Source: a virus. Taken from it: 43,058 nucleotides of DNA. Position 1 is the first letter of the stretch. The number at the start of each line of letters is the position of its first letter. The stretch lies in the IMG/VR virus record IMGVR_UViG_3300027710_000980, positions 1 through 43,058 of that record, one strand, 5' to 3'. Both the position numbers and the translations under genes were made by a program. Under the pieces are notes generated by a model that saw only the letters and a program-made list of their open reading frames with translations, had not been told where the DNA came from and did not search any database. Shown here piece by piece: positions 40,090-43,058 of this stretch.

Positions 40090-41009
40090 TAGTCACAATA
40101 TTGTTGCTATTCACACTCACAGCACAAGCACAGGCCAAACCCATCAAAGTAGTAATACCATTTGGTGTTGGTGGATTGGTAGACAATCTCAATAGAAGAT
40201 TTGCCGAAGCACTGGAAGAAGAAATGGGCCGCAGAGTTGTTCTCGAAGCTAGACCAGGAGCCGCAGGCTACATAGGCCTAAAACATATAGCACAGAACAA
40301 GTCAGACGAAGTCTTGATCACTGTGATAGATGCTATGGCTGTCAGCAATGTAATTCTGCTACACAATGATATTGAAGTTAGTAATTTTAGATACCTCACA
40401 CAGTTAGGTACTACTACTAGTATTGCACTGGCAGTTAAGAAGGGCAGTGCTTTAAACACAGTAGCGGCCCTGCGTAGTCATAGAGGACGCACCATCAACA
40501 TAGGCATCAACGGCCTGGCAGGAGCACATCATTATTATAATTGGTTGTTGAGCAGTCAACTGCCCAATACTCCTATTATGGAAGTGCCCTACAAAGGTGT
40601 TAATGAAATGCTGCAAAATCTCATAGGCGGACACATTGATGCAGGTTGGGCGAACTTGGCCAGTTTAGAACTTCAAGAACAAGCAGGTACTATTGAGATT
40701 GTGGCTATCATTCAACAGCAAAGAGTTGATACTAGTCCTAATGTGCGTACTTTTGCAGAACAAGGTATTAAAATGCCGCAGAATGCCAAGTGGATGCTGA
40801 TAACTAACAACACCACTGACGCGGATACTGTTAAACAGATAGATCTAGCAGTTAGAAAGTTAATGCGTAATCCGCAGTTTGTTCAATTGATACGGACCAC
40901 AGGACTGGTACTCGAACCAAACCTAGCAGATAACGCAGAACGATCAATGGCAGACAGTTTGCAACAGCAGACCAAGTTTATTGAATATATTAAAACAACA
41001 AGGAAATAA
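40074..41009 (+). CDS. Bug/TctC-type periplasmic solute-binding protein
   Basis: A 311-residue protein with a clear Sec signal peptide: basic start (MFNKII), hydrophobic core (VTILLLFTLTAQ) and a cleavage site after AQAQA near residue 21. The mature part has the family pattern PIKVVIPFGVGGLVDNLNRR, VVLEARPGAAGYIGLKHIAQ, the central INIGINGLAGAHHYYNWLL, VPYKGVNEMLQNLIGGHIDA and a late TFAEQGI segment. Bug proteins bind carboxylates for tripartite tricarboxylate transporters; no TctA/TctB membrane genes are present here. It overlaps the PaaK-like gene by 16 bases. It may serve host uptake, or have been reused as a ligand-binding module. Confidence 0.9.
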   Translation: MFNKIIVTILLLFTLTAQAQAKPIKVVIPFGVGGLVDNLNRRFAEALEEEMGRRVVLEARPGAAGYIGLKHIAQNKSDEVLITVIDAMAVSNVILLHNDIEVSNFRYLTQLGTTTSIALAVKKGSALNTVAALRSHRGRTINIGINGLAGAHHYYNWLLSSQLPNTPIMEVPYKGVNEMLQNLIGGHIDAGWANLASLELQEQAGTIEIVAIIQQQRVDTSPNVRTFAEQGIKMPQNAKWMLITNNTTDADTVKQIDLAVRKLMRNPQFVQLIRTTGLVLEPNLADNAERSMADSLQQQTKFIEYIKTTRK

Positions 41010-41026
41010 CTAACTTCAGTTATCTC

Positions 41027-41034
41027 TATAAATA
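41027..41034 (+). promoter_or_regulatory. TATAAATA box, 6 nt before ATG at 41041
   Basis: A perfect TATAAATA six bases upstream of the ATG, with no Shine-Dalgarno sequence; transcripts from a T4-type late promoter here would begin at about the start codon. Confidence 0.5.
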
Positions 41035-41040
41035 CATATT

Positions 41041-41340
41041 ATGAGAGCAACTGAAATTATCCGCGGAGTCCTTGATCTTATTGATCAAGTTGAGTGTGCC
41101 CAACAACCCCAACCAGAACCAGTCGTTGGAGATTTTGCACAGTTATTTGCACAAATGACTGCTGCAAAGCCTGTAGAAACTCCTTCAACGGGTGTCTACG
41201 ACAACAGCCCAAATACACATGTGCAAGATATCTCTAGCGTTACTACTAATGCAGGTCTAGGTGGACTAAACGGGCCTAAGAATCCCAGTGATATTAGAGC
41301 AGATAGTGTCAGTATGTATCCTAATTTTCAAGCAAAATAA
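41041..41340 (+). CDS. Small virion-region protein, unknown
   Basis: A 99-residue acidic protein. The N-terminal helix MRATEIIRGVLDLIDQVECA is followed by a Pro/Gln-rich linker (QQPQPEPVVGDFAQLFAQM) and a Gly/Asn-rich tail (GLGGLNGPKNPSDIRADSVS). It opens the last structural operon of the window and likely belongs to the virion, but no family is recognised. Its ATG lies six bases after a perfect TATAAATA. Confidence 0.6.
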   Translation: MRATEIIRGVLDLIDQVECAQQPQPEPVVGDFAQLFAQMTAAKPVETPSTGVYDNSPNTHVQDISSVTTNAGLGGLNGPKNPSDIRADSVSMYPNFQAK

Positions 41341-41349
41341 GGAAGTACA

Positions 41350-41793
41350 ATGGCTATCCTAGTTCAAAGTTTCCTTAACAGTGCTACAAGGTTATCAACC
41401 ACGGCAACTACTGCTACTACTGTTGCACAATTAAAAACATTGGTAAATGCCCTAGAAGGCGTTAGTACCTCTGTTATGCAGTTTTACATTATTAATGCTT
41501 CAACTACATCTACACCGTTAGTCAGTGGCACATTGGGTTCATATGGTATCACCACTGCAACTACAATTTACAGTAGCAATACTATTTCAACAGCTACTAG
41601 CAAGGTAGATAGGCAGTTGGCCAAGTTAGAATTAGCACAGTTACGTAGACAATCAGGCGGAAACACAACTACAAATTATTATAGAACCTACAATGTCTAT
41701 GATGAAGATTTGTTAGCAGACAAGTATACCAGCAACACCAGTACTGTTGGTACAACCAGTACTCTTGTTGTACACAGACCCTGGACAACATAA
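41350..41793 (+). CDS. Small structural protein, Thr/Ser-rich
   Basis: A 147-residue protein that starts MAILVQSFLNSATRLSTTAT and is rich in Thr and Ser. A short charged helix (KVDRQLAKLELAQLRRQ) in the middle could form a coiled coil, and the end is beta-like (NTSTVGTTSTLVVHRPW). AAGGAAG precedes the ATG. The last base of its stop starts the next ATG. Likely a small fibre, neck or baseplate component; exact place unknown. Confidence 0.6.
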   Translation: MAILVQSFLNSATRLSTTATTATTVAQLKTLVNALEGVSTSVMQFYIINASTTSTPLVSGTLGSYGITTATTIYSSNTISTATSKVDRQLAKLELAQLRRQSGGNTTTNYYRTYNVYDEDLLADKYTSNTSTVGTTSTLVVHRPWTT

Positions 41794-43058
41794 TGGCAGT
41801 TGATCGCTACCAAACCCTTACAAATTATCGTCATCCACAAGACAGTAATCTCATGGACGTACATCGCGCCATGGACTACAGTGCATCGGGCGAACCATTA
41901 TTGCGAGTAAACAATGTTGGCGGAGTAAGTTATAATGATGCTGGTAATATTTCTGCCAGTATAGACGCATTTGGCCGTATGCGTGTGAGTAGCCCATATA
42001 CTTTATTTGATGGTAACCTGCGCTATAGAGATGATCCACTTAAATGGGATCAAGTAGATACAGGAACAGCAACATCGGTACATTTGCCCAATGAAAGTTC
42101 TATCCTAATGTCTACTACAGGGGCAGGCACATCAACAAGACAGACTAAACAGGTATTTTCTTATCAACCTGGTAAGAGCTTACTTAGTATGCTGACTTTT
42201 GTAATGAACACTCCTACCGCGGGTGTTATACAACGAGTAGGATATTTTGGAGCACAGAACGGCGTTTATTTTGAAGTAGATGGTACAGAAATTAATCTGG
42301 TTATTAGAAAATATACTTCAGGGTCAGTGGATTCAACCAGTGAAAAAATTCCTCGTTCAAGTTGGAATGGTGATCGATTAGATGGCCTTGGGGGACAATC
42401 AAACATCAGCGGAGTTACCCTAGATGTAACAAAATCACAAATATTTTGGACAGATATAGAATGGCTAGGTGTAGGATCAGTACGTTGCGGTTTTGTCATA
42501 AACGGACAGTTCATTGTCTGCCACATATTCCACCATGCTAACATTCTAAACAAAGTCTATATGACTACCGCCTGCTTGCCTCTACGCTATGAGTTAATCA
42601 GCACTGGTCCAGCAGCAAGTATGAGGGCTATATGTTCTACAGTGATATCAGAAGGCGGCTATGCTAACCGTAGTACTACTCGTGCTATAGGTACATCACT
42701 GATAGGTAAAGAATTAAGCAACACAGTTTATCGTCCGTTAGTTTGTATCCGTATGAAGAGTACAAACTTAGATAGTATCATAGTGCCTACAGCATTTGAT
42801 GTCTATGGACTACAACAGGCCGCGTTTGTTTATCGAGTTATTTTAAATCCTACGTTAACTGATGCTAGTTGGACCAGTGCAGGTTCCGATAGTTCAGTAG
42901 AATACGATCTTTCTGCTACAGCCCTATCAGGCGGAACAGTGGTATCCCAAGGTATCTTTGTGGGATCCAACAAAGGCGGTTCAGCGCAGGTCAGCGCCAA
43001 CGAAGTAGATTTTAGTCAACAGTTAGGTCGCACTATAGCAGGAGTATCGGACATATGG
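41793..43058 (+). CDS. Large virion structural protein, 3'-truncated by window end
   Basis: The frame is open from the ATG at 41793 to the last base (422 codons, no stop), so the gene continues outside. It overlaps the previous stop by one base (TAATG). The N-terminus VDRYQTLTNYRHPQDSNLMD is followed by SIDAFGRMRVSSPYTLFDGN and a beta-rich body with VFSYQPGKSLLSMLTFVMN, QRVGYFGAQNGVYFEVDG and QIFWTDIEWLGVGSVRCGFV. This looks like a structural protein of T4-like aquatic phages, with a lectin- or jelly-roll-like layout. No enzymatic motif. Confidence 0.75.
   Translation, partial: MAVDRYQTLTNYRHPQDSNLMDVHRAMDYSASGEPLLRVNNVGGVSYNDAGNISASIDAFGRMRVSSPYTLFDGNLRYRDDPLKWDQVDTGTATSVHLPNESSILMSTTGAGTSTRQTKQVFSYQPGKSLLSMLTFVMNTPTAGVIQRVGYFGAQNGVYFEVDGTEINLVIRKYTSGSVDSTSEKIPRSSWNGDRLDGLGGQSNISGVTLDVTKSQIFWTDIEWLGVGSVRCGFVINGQFIVCHIFHHANILNKVYMTTACLPLRYELISTGPAASMRAICSTVISEGGYANRSTTRAIGTSLIGKELSNTVYRPLVCIRMKSTNLDSIIVPTAFDVYGLQQAAFVYRVILNPTLTDASWTSAGSDSSVEYDLSATALSGGTVVSQGIFVGSNKGGSAQVSANEVDFSQQLGRTIAGVSDIW

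Overview
The window reads as one piece of a tailed-bacteriophage genome, most likely a T4-like myovirus from an aquatic proteobacterial host. It is densely packed, AT-rich, and full of ATGA or few-base overlaps. It carries virion and tail-fibre genes at both ends (652-2100, 28802-38025, 41350 to the end), an SleB-type endolysin, an ATP-dependent DNA ligase, an HNH endonuclease and very small genes. No terminase, capsid, portal, polymerase or integrase gene is present, so the taxonomy is inferred. A Bug-type solute-binding protein (40074-41009) hints at a proteobacterial host but does not fix it. The first 67 bases form a perfect inverted repeat, which suggests a contig end.

Layout. (1) 1-2100: terminal palindrome, two unknown small proteins and an Ig-like structural protein. 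(2) 2140-23598: a block of about 21 kb for sugar and glycan metabolism. It holds a GT-A-like protein with five 68-residue repeats, three radical SAM proteins, four SGNH-hydrolase-like proteins, two paralogous glycosyltransferase-like proteins, two methyltransferase-like proteins, an RmlC-type epimerase, three extended SDR enzymes, a 2-oxoglutarate/Fe(II) oxygenase, a minimal thiamine-diphosphate enzyme split into two genes 7 kb apart, a nucleotidyltransferase-cupin fusion, a 38-residue basic protein and a carbamoyltransferase. (3) 23599-28500: tandem sigma70-like promoters, SleB lysis protein, a membrane protein, small proteins, an IscA-type Fe-S carrier, DNA ligase, a complete IF-1 (infA), a bidirectional terminator, an HNH protein and a Zn-ribbon protein. 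(4) 28509-38025: collagen-like tail fibres, one ending in a C1q/TNF-like head, and a large fibre with a beta-propeller-like region. (5) 38057-41009: a methyltransferase, a PaaK/CapK-like adenylate-forming enzyme and a secreted Bug-type binding protein, overlapping like an operon. (6) 41041-43058: small virion genes and a structural gene cut off by the window end.

The genes in region 2 look like a pathway that makes an activated, unusual sugar (nucleotidyl transfer, epimerisation, reduction, two-carbon or acyl chemistry by the ThDP enzyme, radical SAM remodelling), decorates it (methyl, carbamoyl, acyl or deacyl, hydroxyl) and transfers it to a phage or host surface acceptor. The product cannot be read from sequence.

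Two regulatory patterns stand out. An eight-base box ending in TAAATA, like T4-type late promoters, lies only 4-7 bases before the ATG of at least seven genes that lack a Shine-Dalgarno sequence, which suggests leaderless late transcripts. The divergent pair at 19835/19926 shares overlapping -10 elements and a perfect 14-bp palindrome that could be an operator.
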